A stretch of DNA of 6,405 nt from Pseudomonadota bacterium (GTDB lineage Bacteria > Pseudomonadota > Alphaproteobacteria > Rhizobiales > Methylopilaceae): NCBI GenBank assembly GCA_023388965.1, contig JAEWFF010000076.1, positions 1-6,405 on the forward strand, read 5' to 3'. Each line of letters begins with the position of its first letter. Position 1 is the stretch's first letter. The notes under the pieces are model-generated. The model did not search any database. It saw nothing but the letters and a program-made list of their open reading frames with translations, and had not been told where the DNA came from. Positions 1 through 5,518 of the stretch are shown here, one piece after another. A program made the position numbers and the translations under genes.

Positions 1-184
1 GCTGCAGGCGATGGCGGCCAGGCGCGGCGGCCGCGCCTGCTTCCCGCGCCCGGCGCTGTGCACCGACAACGGCGCGATGATCGCCTTCGCCGGCGCGCTG
101 CGCCTGGAGGCCGGCGAGCGCGCGCCCGACGCCGTGCACGTCACGCCGCGCTGGGACATGGCTGGCCTCGCTCCGTTGGCATGA
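1..184 (+). CDS. tsaD: tRNA N6-threonylcarbamoyladenosine synthase TsaD, C-terminal fragment (5' end outside window)
   Basis: The frame is open from base 2 to a TGA at 182-184 and gives the last 60 residues of the protein. It contains the conserved C-terminal block CTDNGAMIAFAG (about residues 20-31 of the fragment), followed by a PRW motif near the end. Both are hallmarks of the Kae1/TsaD/YgjD family. In that family the protein works with TsaB and TsaE to transfer the threonylcarbamoyl group to A37 of ANN-decoding tRNAs in the cytoplasm; the Asp of the CTDNGA block is a metal/nucleotide-site residue. The N-terminal metal-binding histidines lie outside the window. The stop codon overlaps the folB start (ATGA), suggesting co-transcription and translational coupling. 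Third codon positions are almost all G or C except in the last few codons (GCT, GCT, GCA). Confidence 0.93.
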   Translation, partial: LQAMAARRGGRACFPRPALCTDNGAMIAFAGALRLEAGERAPDAVHVTPRWDMAGLAPLA

Positions 185-561
185 GCACGGGCATGGACAT
201 GGATGGCATCGCCCTCGAGGGGATCCGGCTGGACGTGCTGATCGGCGTGCATGCGCACGAGCGGGAGGCGCGGCAGCCGTTGCGCTTGGACCTGTGGATC
301 GGCACGGACATCGCCGCCGCAGGTCGCTCCGACGCGTTGGAAGACACAATCGACTATGCCGTCGTGGTGGAGCAGGTCCGCGGCTTCGCCGAGGGAAGCC
401 GGTACCTGCTCCTGGAATCCTTCGCCGCGACGCTCGCCGACACACTGATGGCGCGTTGGCCAATCGATGCGCTGCGGCTGGTCGTGCACAAGCCGGAGGC
501 CGCGGCTGCGCTCGGCTGCGCCGACGTCCGCATCGTGATCACGCGAACACGTGCGCCGTGA
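181..561 (+). CDS. folB: Dihydroneopterin aldolase FolB
   Basis: This 126-residue cytoplasmic enzyme cleaves 7,8-dihydroneopterin to 6-hydroxymethyl-7,8-dihydropterin and glycolaldehyde in folate synthesis. Its length is normal for the family (about 115-125). The order of motifs matches FolB: an early IGVHAHER segment (residues 21-28) carrying the substrate-binding Glu27, a DYA segment with the catalytic Tyr59, a LLLESFAATLAD helix (77-87), and HKPEA (103-107) with the catalytic Lys104. The start at 181 overlaps the tsaD stop as ATGA; no strong ribosome site is visible, so reinitiation after tsaD is likely. In-frame ATGs at 193 and 199 are possible alternatives. The stop overlaps the GTG start of the next gene. 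By eye, 17 of 126 codons end in A or T, more than in the genes to the right. FolX, the dihydroneopterin-triphosphate epimerase, is a related family, but the context with FolK favours FolB. Confidence 0.93.
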   Translation: MSTGMDMDGIALEGIRLDVLIGVHAHEREARQPLRLDLWIGTDIAAAGRSDALEDTIDYAVVVEQVRGFAEGSRYLLLESFAATLADTLMARWPIDALRLVVHKPEAAAALGCADVRIVITRTRAP

Positions 562-971
562 GCCGCTGGCTGCTGCTGCTTGGATCGAACCTCCCCGACG
601 ACTTCCATGTGCGCGCGGCGCTCGACGCGCTTGCGGCGCTGGGGCCGTGCAGGACGCTCGGCCCGATCCGCCGCCTTCCGTCCAGCGCCGGAGACGGCGT
701 TTGGTACCATAATGTAGTCGCGACCCTCGAGCATCCCGGTGGCCGCGCCCTGCGGGACGCGCTGCGTGCGATCCAGGTTGGCCTGGGCCGCGACGACAGC
801 GTGCCCGGCCGGGTGGACATCGACATCGACCTGGTCGCCCGAGCCGGCGCCGGCGGCGCTTGGATTATGGACGCCCACGCCGCCTCCAAGTCCGAAATGC
901 ACGCCGGCCCGGTGCGCCGGCTGTTCGACGACATCGGGGTGGTCATGCGGCCGCCCGTGGAGGAAGCATGA
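558..971 (+). CDS. Short, divergent FolK-like protein (6-hydroxymethyl-7,8-dihydropterin pyrophosphokinase family)
   Basis: Family members transfer pyrophosphate from ATP to 6-hydroxymethyl-7,8-dihydropterin. This product is only 137 residues, against about 160-170 for typical FolK. It starts at GTG 558, which overlaps the folB stop (GTGA) and immediately precedes the nucleotide-site motif LLLLGSN (residues 5-11). Other recognisable parts are WYHNVVATLE (49-58), IQVGLGR (72-78) and GRVDIDIDLV (84-93), whose Asp pair (best aligned as D89/D91) matches the Mg-binding DxD of FolK. Two things are odd. The acidic residue that E. coli FolK has in IELQQGR is Gln73 here, and the spacing between Arg85 and the Asp pair is one residue longer. 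Beyond about residue 95 the usual proline-led lid/helix block (PH..M..R.FVL.PL) is absent and replaced by an unrelated tail. It may be a weak enzyme, a repurposed paralogue, or a form retained in this lineage. The family call is firm; activity is uncertain. Confidence 0.82.
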   Translation: MSRWLLLLGSNLPDDFHVRAALDALAALGPCRTLGPIRRLPSSAGDGVWYHNVVATLEHPGGRALRDALRAIQVGLGRDDSVPGRVDIDIDLVARAGAGGAWIMDAHAASKSEMHAGPVRRLFDDIGVVMRPPVEEA

Positions 972-1714
972 GCGCCAACCGTTTGATCGTCCACCTGCCG
1001 CGCTGGCTGCGCTGGGGGTTGCTGTTTGTGCTCGCCCTGCTGGTGGTCGGCTTCTCCGTCAGCATCTTCATCGGCGTGGGGCGTCCGGACTTCGCGAACT
1101 GGCTGCCGCCCTCGGTGTCGATCGTGCAGATCGCGCTGACGGCTCTGGCATATATCGTCCTGCTGTTCTTCACCGAGTCGAGCCAGGGCGTAGACGCGCT
1201 CCAGCGGCAGTCGGACAAAGTGCTGACGCGGCTACTGCCCGACTGCCTGGGGCGGATCAGCGACCACCAGGGCGCACAGGTCGCGGTCCAGGTCGGCGAG
1301 CCGTCCGGCGTGGTCGGGCGCGCCTACGATCTCGTCTCCGCGAACGCGCGCGTGAGGATGTGGGTGGGCCTGAACGTGCATCGCGTGATCGTCGCCTACT
1401 TCTGCGAGCTGCCCTATCCCGAGGACGAGGCGCGGAGCGTGGAGCGGTTGCAGTCGGCCTTCGCGCCCACCATCGCCGGCGCGCGCGCGGTCGGCTATGG
1501 CCAGCCCACCATCCAGCTGGAGCAGATCGGCGGCCACCGCTTCGCGAGCCTGTGGCTGACCTGGAACCTTGACAGCCGGGACGATTTTCTCACCCATACG
1601 CCGAGCCAGCTCTTCTTCGCCCAAGACGTGGCGCTGATGACGCAGTCCTTCCTGCGCACCGGGCAGCGCCACGGCATCGTGCTCGCCACGCCCTTCGAGC
1701 CCATGCCGCTTTGA
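968..1714 (+). CDS. Unknown protein with two predicted N-terminal membrane helices
   Basis: I do not recognise this 248-residue protein. It begins with a short basic stretch, then two hydrophobic helices at about residues 15-37 and 48-68, separated by a short loop. The remaining 180 residues look soluble and mixed alpha/beta, with no cysteine pairs or catalytic signature that I can name. By the positive-inside rule the basic N-terminus (R12, R15) is probably cytoplasmic, placing the large C-terminal domain in the cytoplasm too; this is inference. The start at 968 is supported by GGAGGAAG directly upstream (959-966) and by the ATGA overlap with the preceding stop, so it belongs to the tsaD-folB-folK-like operon. 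Earlier in-frame starts such as 860 would run into the FolK-like gene and are less likely. It ends 4 bases from the stop of the convergent pteridine reductase. Location next to pterin genes does not by itself show a pterin role. Confidence 0.85.
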   Translation: MSANRLIVHLPRWLRWGLLFVLALLVVGFSVSIFIGVGRPDFANWLPPSVSIVQIALTALAYIVLLFFTESSQGVDALQRQSDKVLTRLLPDCLGRISDHQGAQVAVQVGEPSGVVGRAYDLVSANARVRMWVGLNVHRVIVAYFCELPYPEDEARSVERLQSAFAPTIAGARAVGYGQPTIQLEQIGGHRFASLWLTWNLDSRDDFLTHTPSQLFFAQDVALMTQSFLRTGQRHGIVLATPFEPMPL

Positions 1715-1721
1715 GCGCTCA
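1712..1721. other. 10-base palindrome formed by two convergent stop codons
   Basis: TGAGCGCTCA is a perfect palindrome whose two ends are the TGA stops of the + strand membrane protein gene and the - strand pteridine reductase. Only 4 bases separate the stops. No longer stem and no T-run is present, so a classical intrinsic terminator is not visible at this junction; transcripts from the two genes may overlap. Confidence 0.5.
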
Positions 1722-2459
1722 GACATTAAGCAGGCGGCCGCCTTCCACTGGAACCACCGCGCCGGTGGTGTAGTGCGCGTCCAGCAGCAGCCACGCTACG
1801 GCCTCGGCGACGTCTTCGGGCGTGCCGACGCGGCCTAGGGCCGTACCGTCGCGGACATCGCCGTCGCTCTCGGCCTTCACCGGGTTGTCCGACCACAGCA
1901 CGGTGCCGGGCGCGACGGCGTTGACGCGCACCTCGGGGCCGAGCTCGCGCGCGAGCGCGAAGGTCAGCATCCGCAGCGCGGCCTTGCTCATGCTGTAGGC
2001 GCTGTAGCGCGGCAGCGCCCGCTCCGCATACACATCGAGCACGTTGACGATCGCGCCGCCCGCTTCACGGAGGTGCGCCGCCGCCGCCTGCGTCAGGAAG
2101 AACGGACCACGCGCGTTGGCCGAGAACAGCTGGTCCCACTGTGCCGGCGTCACGCTGCCGAACGGCGTGGTGAAGAAGGTCGAAGCATTGTTGACGACGC
2201 CGTCCAGGCGTCCGCAGCGTTCCACCAGCCGCGATACCATGGTCTCCAGTTGCTCCGCATCGTCGAGATCGGCCTGCAGCAGCAGTGTGCTTCCGGCGCG
2301 CGCACCCTCGAGTTCCCGCGCCAGCGCTTCGGCTTCGTTGCGGGAGCGGCGATAATGCATCGCGACGACGCATCCCCTCGCGTGCAACCGGCGGGCGATC
2401 ACCGCTCCGACGCGCTTCGCGGCGCCGGTCACTAAGACCACGGGGGACACATCGGACAT
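1719..2459 (-). CDS. Pteridine reductase (FolM/PTR1-type SDR), first copy
   Basis: This 246-residue SDR is predicted to reduce dihydropterins or dihydrofolate to the tetrahydro form with NADPH. The evidence is the pteridine-reductase version of SDR motifs: TGAAKRVG (residues 11-18) in place of the usual TGxxxGxG, HYRRS (35-39) for the NADP phosphate, NNAS (90-93), and a catalytic set of Asp142, Tyr155 and Lys159. Asp replaces the classical SDR Ser and sits 13 residues before the Tyr, as in Leishmania PTR1. The C-terminus has TTGAVVPVEGG. The start at 2459 was chosen because it places the Rossmann strand at residues 6-10 and has GGAG upstream; ATG 2474 is the alternative and has no ribosome site. 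It converges on the unknown membrane protein gene and diverges from the channel gene. It aligns without gaps to the second SDR of the window (about 56% identity, counted by eye). Another SDR substrate is possible, but the motifs favour pterins. Confidence 0.88.
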   Translation of the reverse strand: MSDVSPVVLVTGAAKRVGAVIARRLHARGCVVAMHYRRSRNEAEALARELEGARAGSTLLLQADLDDAEQLETMVSRLVERCGRLDGVVNNASTFFTTPFGSVTPAQWDQLFSANARGPFFLTQAAAAHLREAGGAIVNVLDVYAERALPRYSAYSMSKAALRMLTFALARELGPEVRVNAVAPGTVLWSDNPVKAESDGDVRDGTALGRVGTPEDVAEAVAWLLLDAHYTTGAVVPVEGGRLLNV

Positions 2460-2535
2460 CGTCGTCGGCTCCATCGAATGGCATGGGTGGACGACGTCGA
2501 GTATAGGCACTGGCACGCGGAAGGAGGCGCAGACC
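2460..2535. promoter_or_regulatory. Divergent intergenic region between pteridine reductase and MscS-type channel
   Basis: These 76 bases must hold the start signals of both flanking genes. On the - strand, TATACT (2505-2500) resembles a -10 box and would give a leader of about 35 bases for the reductase, but no convincing -35 box lies at the right distance. On the + strand, overlapping TATAGG (2502-2507) is a weaker match. No clear operator or inverted repeat is visible. The promoter assignment is tentative. Confidence 0.35.
2521..2527 (+). promoter_or_regulatory. Strong ribosome binding site of the channel gene
   Basis: AAGGAGG lies 8 bases before the ATG at 2536 and is a near-perfect anti-Shine-Dalgarno match. 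It fixes the start of the channel gene at 2536 rather than at the second Met codon (2542). Confidence 0.75.
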
Positions 2536-3837
2536 ATGCAGATGCAACCATTGAATGCCGGCTACGACCGGCTCGGACATATGTTGCAGCCTTGGCCCGG
2601 CACGTATGCCGTCGTCATGTTCATGCTGCTGCTGCTGGTGGCGTGGCTGGCCAACTTCGTCACCCGGCGCGTCCTGCTGCGCGGCCTGCGCCACGTGCTT
2701 GCGCGCGTGGCGGCGCTGACCGGCCACACCGGCGAGTCGCTGAGCCGCATGCGCGTCATCTCGCGCCTGGCCAACGTGGTGCCGGCGCTGGTGATCGGCG
2801 CCGGCATCGGCCTGGTGCCCGACCTGCCGCCGCAGCTGGTGGCCTTCATCAGCGGGCTGTGCCGGGTGTTCGTGATCTTCACCGTGGCGCTGGCTTTCGG
2901 GCATGCGCTCGACGTCGCCAACGAGGTCTACGAACGCCGCCCGGACGCCCGCGACAAGCCGATCAAGGGCTATCTGCAGGTGGCCAAGATCATCGCCCTG
3001 GTGATGGCGGCGCTGGCCTCGGTGGCGCTGCTGGCCGGCGTCGACCTGGTGCACGTGCTCACGGGCCTGGGCGCGGCCAGCGCGGTGCTGATGCTGATCT
3101 TCCAGGACACGATCCTGTCGTTCGCGGCCAGCCTGCAGATCAGCGGCGACGGCCGCGTCCGCATCGGCGACTGGATCGAGATGCCCAGCCAGAACGCCGA
3201 CGGCGACGTGATCGACATCGCGCTGCACACGGTCACCGTGCAGAACTGGGACAAGACCATCACCACGGTGCCCACGCGCAAGCTGATCAGCGATTCGTTC
3301 AAGAACTGGCGCGGCATGAGCGAGGCCGGCGGCCGCCGGATCAAGCGCGCGATCCACCTCGACCAGCACTCCACCCGCTTTCTGGAGCCCGACGAAGTCG
3401 CGCGCTTCCGTCGCTTCCGCCTGCTCGACGCCTACCTCGACGGCAAGTCCAGCGAGCTGCAGGACTGGAACGCGAAGCTGGCCGAGCGCGGCGCCGAGCC
3501 GGTCAACCGCCGCCGCGTGACCAACCTCGGCACCTTCCGGGCCTATGTCGAGCAGTACCTGCGCAACCACCCGGGCGTCCACCAGGGCATGACCCTGCTG
3601 GTGCGCCAGCTGCAGCCCACCGACCACGGCCTGCCGCTGGAGATCTACTGCTTCACCTCCGACGTGGCCTGGGCGGCCTACGAGGGCACCCAGTCCGACA
3701 TCTTCGACCACCTGCTGGCCATCCTCCCCGAGTTCGGGCTGCGCGTGTTCCAGGCTCACAGCGACGCGCCGGTCGAAGTCCGCCTGAGGCGGGAGGACGA
3801 TCCGGACGCCGCGCACCGCGCCGGCGCATCCGGCTGA
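2536..3837 (+). CDS. ybdG: MscS-family mechanosensitive channel, YbdG (miniconductance) type
   Basis: This 433-residue inner-membrane protein belongs to the MscS superfamily, whose members open under membrane tension and protect against hypo-osmotic shock. Predicted helices lie at about 24-43, 80-96, 99-125 and 148-169, followed by the pore-lining helix at about 172-200 (GLGAASAVLMLIFQD at 177-191). The MscS beta domain follows, with IGDWIEMP (210-217) and VQNWDKTITTVPT (235-247). The stretch SDSFKNWRGM and GGRRIKR (252-271), the segment NLGTFRAYVEQYLRNHP (330-346) and MTLLVRQL (352-359) closely match the long C-terminal domain of E. coli YbdG. YbdG is known to give small-conductance activity and to influence the osmotic response. 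The last 20 residues are a charged tail beyond the YbdG core. A strong ribosome site sets the start. Third positions are almost entirely G or C. The gene is divergent from the reductase and 143 bases ahead of folK. The family call is secure; conductance cannot be inferred. Confidence 0.92.
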   Translation: MQMQPLNAGYDRLGHMLQPWPGTYAVVMFMLLLLVAWLANFVTRRVLLRGLRHVLARVAALTGHTGESLSRMRVISRLANVVPALVIGAGIGLVPDLPPQLVAFISGLCRVFVIFTVALAFGHALDVANEVYERRPDARDKPIKGYLQVAKIIALVMAALASVALLAGVDLVHVLTGLGAASAVLMLIFQDTILSFAASLQISGDGRVRIGDWIEMPSQNADGDVIDIALHTVTVQNWDKTITTVPTRKLISDSFKNWRGMSEAGGRRIKRAIHLDQHSTRFLEPDEVARFRRFRLLDAYLDGKSSELQDWNAKLAERGAEPVNRRRVTNLGTFRAYVEQYLRNHPGVHQGMTLLVRQLQPTDHGLPLEIYCFTSDVAWAAYEGTQSDIFDHLLAILPEFGLRVFQAHSDAPVEVRLRREDDPDAAHRAGASG

Positions 3838-3860
3838 GGCCGACCGGATCCGGCGGCGGT

Positions 3861-3878
3861 GTGCGGGCCGGCCCGCAC
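3861..3878. terminator. 18-base perfect palindrome after the channel gene, possible hairpin terminator
   Basis: GTGCGGGCCGGCCCGCAC is a perfect palindrome beginning 24 bases after the channel stop codon. As RNA it would fold into a 7-base-pair stem with a CCGG loop. No T-run follows, so it is not a standard intrinsic terminator; it could stabilise the 3' end or assist termination. A second, shorter palindrome, CCGGATCCGG, lies just upstream at 3844-3853. Chance occurrence in GC-rich DNA is possible. Confidence 0.35.
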
Positions 3879-3980
3879 CCGCATCGCCACGCCGGCGGGA
3901 TCGCGGCCCGGGCGCTTCCGCGCGCGGGCACGGCGCGCGATCATGTGCGCCCCACGCGAACGCGTCCCGGAGCGCGCGCC

Positions 3981-4490
3981 ATGCACACCGCCTGCCTCAG
4001 CCTCGGCAGCAACGTCGACCCGGAACGCCACATCGCCATCGCCTTCGCGGCGCTGCGCGAGCGCTTCGGCGCCATCCGCGCCTCGGCCGCGTACCGCACG
4101 CCCGCAGTGGGCTTCGAGGGCGCCGACTTCGTCAACGCCGCCGCGGTCATCGACAGCGACCTCGACGTGCACGCGCTCAACCAATGGCTGCACGCGCTGG
4201 AGGACGCCCACGGCCGCGACCGCAGCGGCCCGCGCTTCGGCGACCGCACGCTCGACATCGACATCGTGCTGTTCGACGACCTGGTCTGCAGCGGCCCCGG
4301 CAACCTGCGCCTGCCGCGCGGCGAACTGCGCCATGCCTTCGTGCTGCGGCCGCTGGCCGAGATCGCCCCGGAGATCGTCGAGCCGACGGGCGGGCGCACG
4401 CTTGCCGCGCTGTGGGCGGCGTCCGGGGAGCGCGACGTGGCCATGCACGAGGTGGCGCTGCCGGCGGTCCTGGCCGCCGCCGCGGACTGA
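3981..4490 (+). CDS. folK: 2-amino-4-hydroxy-6-hydroxymethyldihydropteridine pyrophosphokinase FolK, full-length copy
   Basis: This 169-residue cytoplasmic enzyme uses ATP to pyrophosphorylate 6-hydroxymethyl-7,8-dihydropterin, making the substrate for dihydropteroate synthase. Motifs in order are SLGSN (residues 7-11), AYRTPAVGF (37-45), DFVNAAAVI (49-57), the acidic LEDAHGR (73-79, with Glu74 and Arg79), and DRTLDIDIVLF (88-98) carrying Arg89 and the Mg-binding Asp92 and Asp94. The C-terminal block LPRGELRHAFVLRPLAEIAPE (111-131) corresponds to the PH..M..R.FVL.PL block of E. coli FolK, but the His is Arg113 and the block is one residue shorter. This looks like a known subfamily variant rather than damage. 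The ATG at 3981 has GGAG 8 bases upstream and directly precedes the first strand. It lies 143 bases after the channel gene. With the divergent FolK-like gene at 558-971 the window holds two FolK-family genes, and this one looks competent. Confidence 0.92.
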   Translation: MHTACLSLGSNVDPERHIAIAFAALRERFGAIRASAAYRTPAVGFEGADFVNAAAVIDSDLDVHALNQWLHALEDAHGRDRSGPRFGDRTLDIDIVLFDDLVCSGPGNLRLPRGELRHAFVLRPLAEIAPEIVEPTGGRTLAALWAASGERDVAMHEVALPAVLAAAAD

Positions 4491-4634
4491 CGCCCGGCGC
4501 TGCCACGGACGCCTGGCCGCCGATTCTTTGGCAGGGCGTCGCGCCGCGCGGTCACACCCGCGCCGCCGCCGCCGTCATGGACACCATGCACTGGACGAGG
4601 CGGCCAATCGGCTGTTGCGGGGCGCGGTGACAAT

Positions 4635-4642
4635 GGAGGGAG
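4635..4642 (+). promoter_or_regulatory. Ribosome binding site deciding the start of the six-helix membrane protein
   Basis: GGAGGGAG ends 5 bases before the ATG at 4648. It overlaps the in-frame ATG at 4633, arguing that translation begins at 4648, where the protein aligns with the typical MFDRFSRSW start of its family. Confidence 0.65.
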
Positions 4643-4647
4643 TGGCG

Positions 4648-5481
4648 ATGTTCGACAGATTCTCGCGCAGCTGGGACATGGTCAAGGCGAGCGCCGCGGT
4701 GCTGCGCTCGGACCGCGAGCTGATGCTGTTCCCGGTGCTGTCGGGGCTGGCCACGCTGCTGGTGCTGGCCACCTTCGCGCTGCCGACGTTCGCGCTGCGG
4801 CTGTTCGCCGACGGCTGGAGCGTGGGCGGCGCACTCGTCGGCTTCGCCTTCTACTTCTGCACCTACAGCGTGATGATCTTCTTCAACTGCGCGCTGGTGG
4901 GCGCGGCGATGATCCGGCTGGAAGGCGGCGACCCGACGCTCTCCGACGGGCTGGCCGCGGCGCGCGCGCGGCTGGGCGCGATCTTCGGCTATGCCGCCAT
5001 CGCCGCCACCGTGGGCGTGCTGCTGCAGGCGCTGAGGGGCAAGGACAACAACGTCATCGTGCGCCTGGTCGGCAGCGGCCTGGGCATGGCCTGGACGCTT
5101 GCCACCTTCCTGGTGGTGCCGGTGCTGGTCAGCCGCAATATCGGCCCGGTGGACGCGCTGAAGCAGAGCGTGTCGCTGCTCAGGCGCACCTGGGGCGAGA
5201 ACGCCGTCGGCCAGCTCGGCATCGGCGCCGCCTTCGGACTGCTGACCACCGGCGCGGTGCTGGCCTCGGTGCTGCTGGTGGTGCTGGCAGCCCAGGCCTC
5301 GTTCGCGCTGGCGATCGTGGTCGGCATGTTCTGCCTGCTGGGCGTGCTGCTGCTGGGCGTGTACCAGGCGGCGCTGACCGGCATCTACTCGGCGGTGTTG
5401 TACCGCTATGCAGTGGCCCATGAACTGCCCCCGGCCTTCCAGGGCACGGACATCGCGCACGCGTTCGCGCCGAAGCGCTGA
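4648..5481 (+). CDS. Six-helix integral membrane protein resembling DUF6159
   Basis: This 277-residue protein is mostly hydrophobic, with predicted membrane helices at about residues 26-50, 59-88, 110-128, 140-161, 187-213 and 217-246. It starts with a short amphipathic segment, MFDRFSRSWDMVKASAAVL, which together with the following SDRELMLFPVLSG reads like DUF6159-type membrane proteins known from many proteobacteria and actinobacteria; I recall that resemblance and have not searched it. These families have no established function. No transporter signature, catalytic residue or ligand motif is evident. The PVDALKQSVSLLRRTWGEN segment (167-185) between helices 4 and 5 is probably an amphipathic interfacial stretch. 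The gene follows folK by 157 bases, so co-transcription is possible but not tightly coupled. Its stop lies 18 bases from the stop of the convergent second pteridine reductase, with a hairpin at that junction. Codon use is strongly G/C at third positions. Confidence 0.87.
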   Translation: MFDRFSRSWDMVKASAAVLRSDRELMLFPVLSGLATLLVLATFALPTFALRLFADGWSVGGALVGFAFYFCTYSVMIFFNCALVGAAMIRLEGGDPTLSDGLAAARARLGAIFGYAAIAATVGVLLQALRGKDNNVIVRLVGSGLGMAWTLATFLVVPVLVSRNIGPVDALKQSVSLLRRTWGENAVGQLGIGAAFGLLTTGAVLASVLLVVLAAQASFALAIVVGMFCLLGVLLLGVYQAALTGIYSAVLYRYAVAHELPPAFQGTDIAHAFAPKR

Positions 5482-5488
5482 CGCCGGC

Positions 5489-5518
5489 CGGCCGCCGCCT
5501 CAGCCGAGGTGGCGGCCG
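5489..5518. terminator. Possible bidirectional hairpin at the convergent junction
   Basis: The arms 5489-5501 (CGGCCGCCGCCTC) and 5506-5518 (GAGGTGGCGGCCG) can form a 13-pair stem, with one G-U wobble on the + strand RNA, around the loop AGCC. It lies between the membrane protein stop (5481) and the last codons of the - strand reductase, and includes that gene's stop codon. Neither strand has a T-run after the stem, so it would be a non-classical terminator or a 3' stabiliser. Part of the pairing lies in coding sequence and could be fortuitous. Confidence 0.42.

Noticed and set aside
558..971. Reading the short FolK-like gene as a frameshifted pseudogene
   Set aside because: The other frames through the tail do not restore the missing FolK block. 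The frame is intact and both ends are neatly overlapped with neighbours, so a divergent gene is the better call.
2065..3816. Very long open frame on the - strand opposite the channel gene
   Set aside because: It runs antisense to a clear MscS-family gene with strong third-position GC. Its translation is low-complexity, rich in His, Gln, Ala and Arg, as expected for a mirror frame in GC-rich DNA.
2478..3980. Upstream extension of the folK frame through the channel gene
   Set aside because: The frame is open but the sequence is Arg/Pro/Ala-rich and overlaps the channel gene out of frame; the FolK fold starts at 3981.
4508..4540. Imperfect hairpin after folK with GACGCC/GGCGTC arms
   Set aside because: The stem has a mismatch, a wobble and an 11-base loop, with no T-run. 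It is too weak to call a terminator in GC-rich sequence.
4528..4556. TTGGCA as a possible -35 box ahead of the membrane protein gene
   Set aside because: Nothing resembling a -10 box lies 16-18 bases downstream, so a promoter cannot be supported.
3859..4647. Upstream extension of the six-helix protein frame across folK
   Set aside because: The translation is low-complexity and overlaps folK out of frame. A good ribosome site supports the start at 4648.
4552..5460. Long - strand frame opposite the six-helix membrane protein, rich in Gln and His
   Set aside because: It is the antisense shadow of a hydrophobic, Leu/Val-rich protein: CTG and GTG codons read as CAG and CAC on the other strand. 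No domain or convincing ribosome site is visible.
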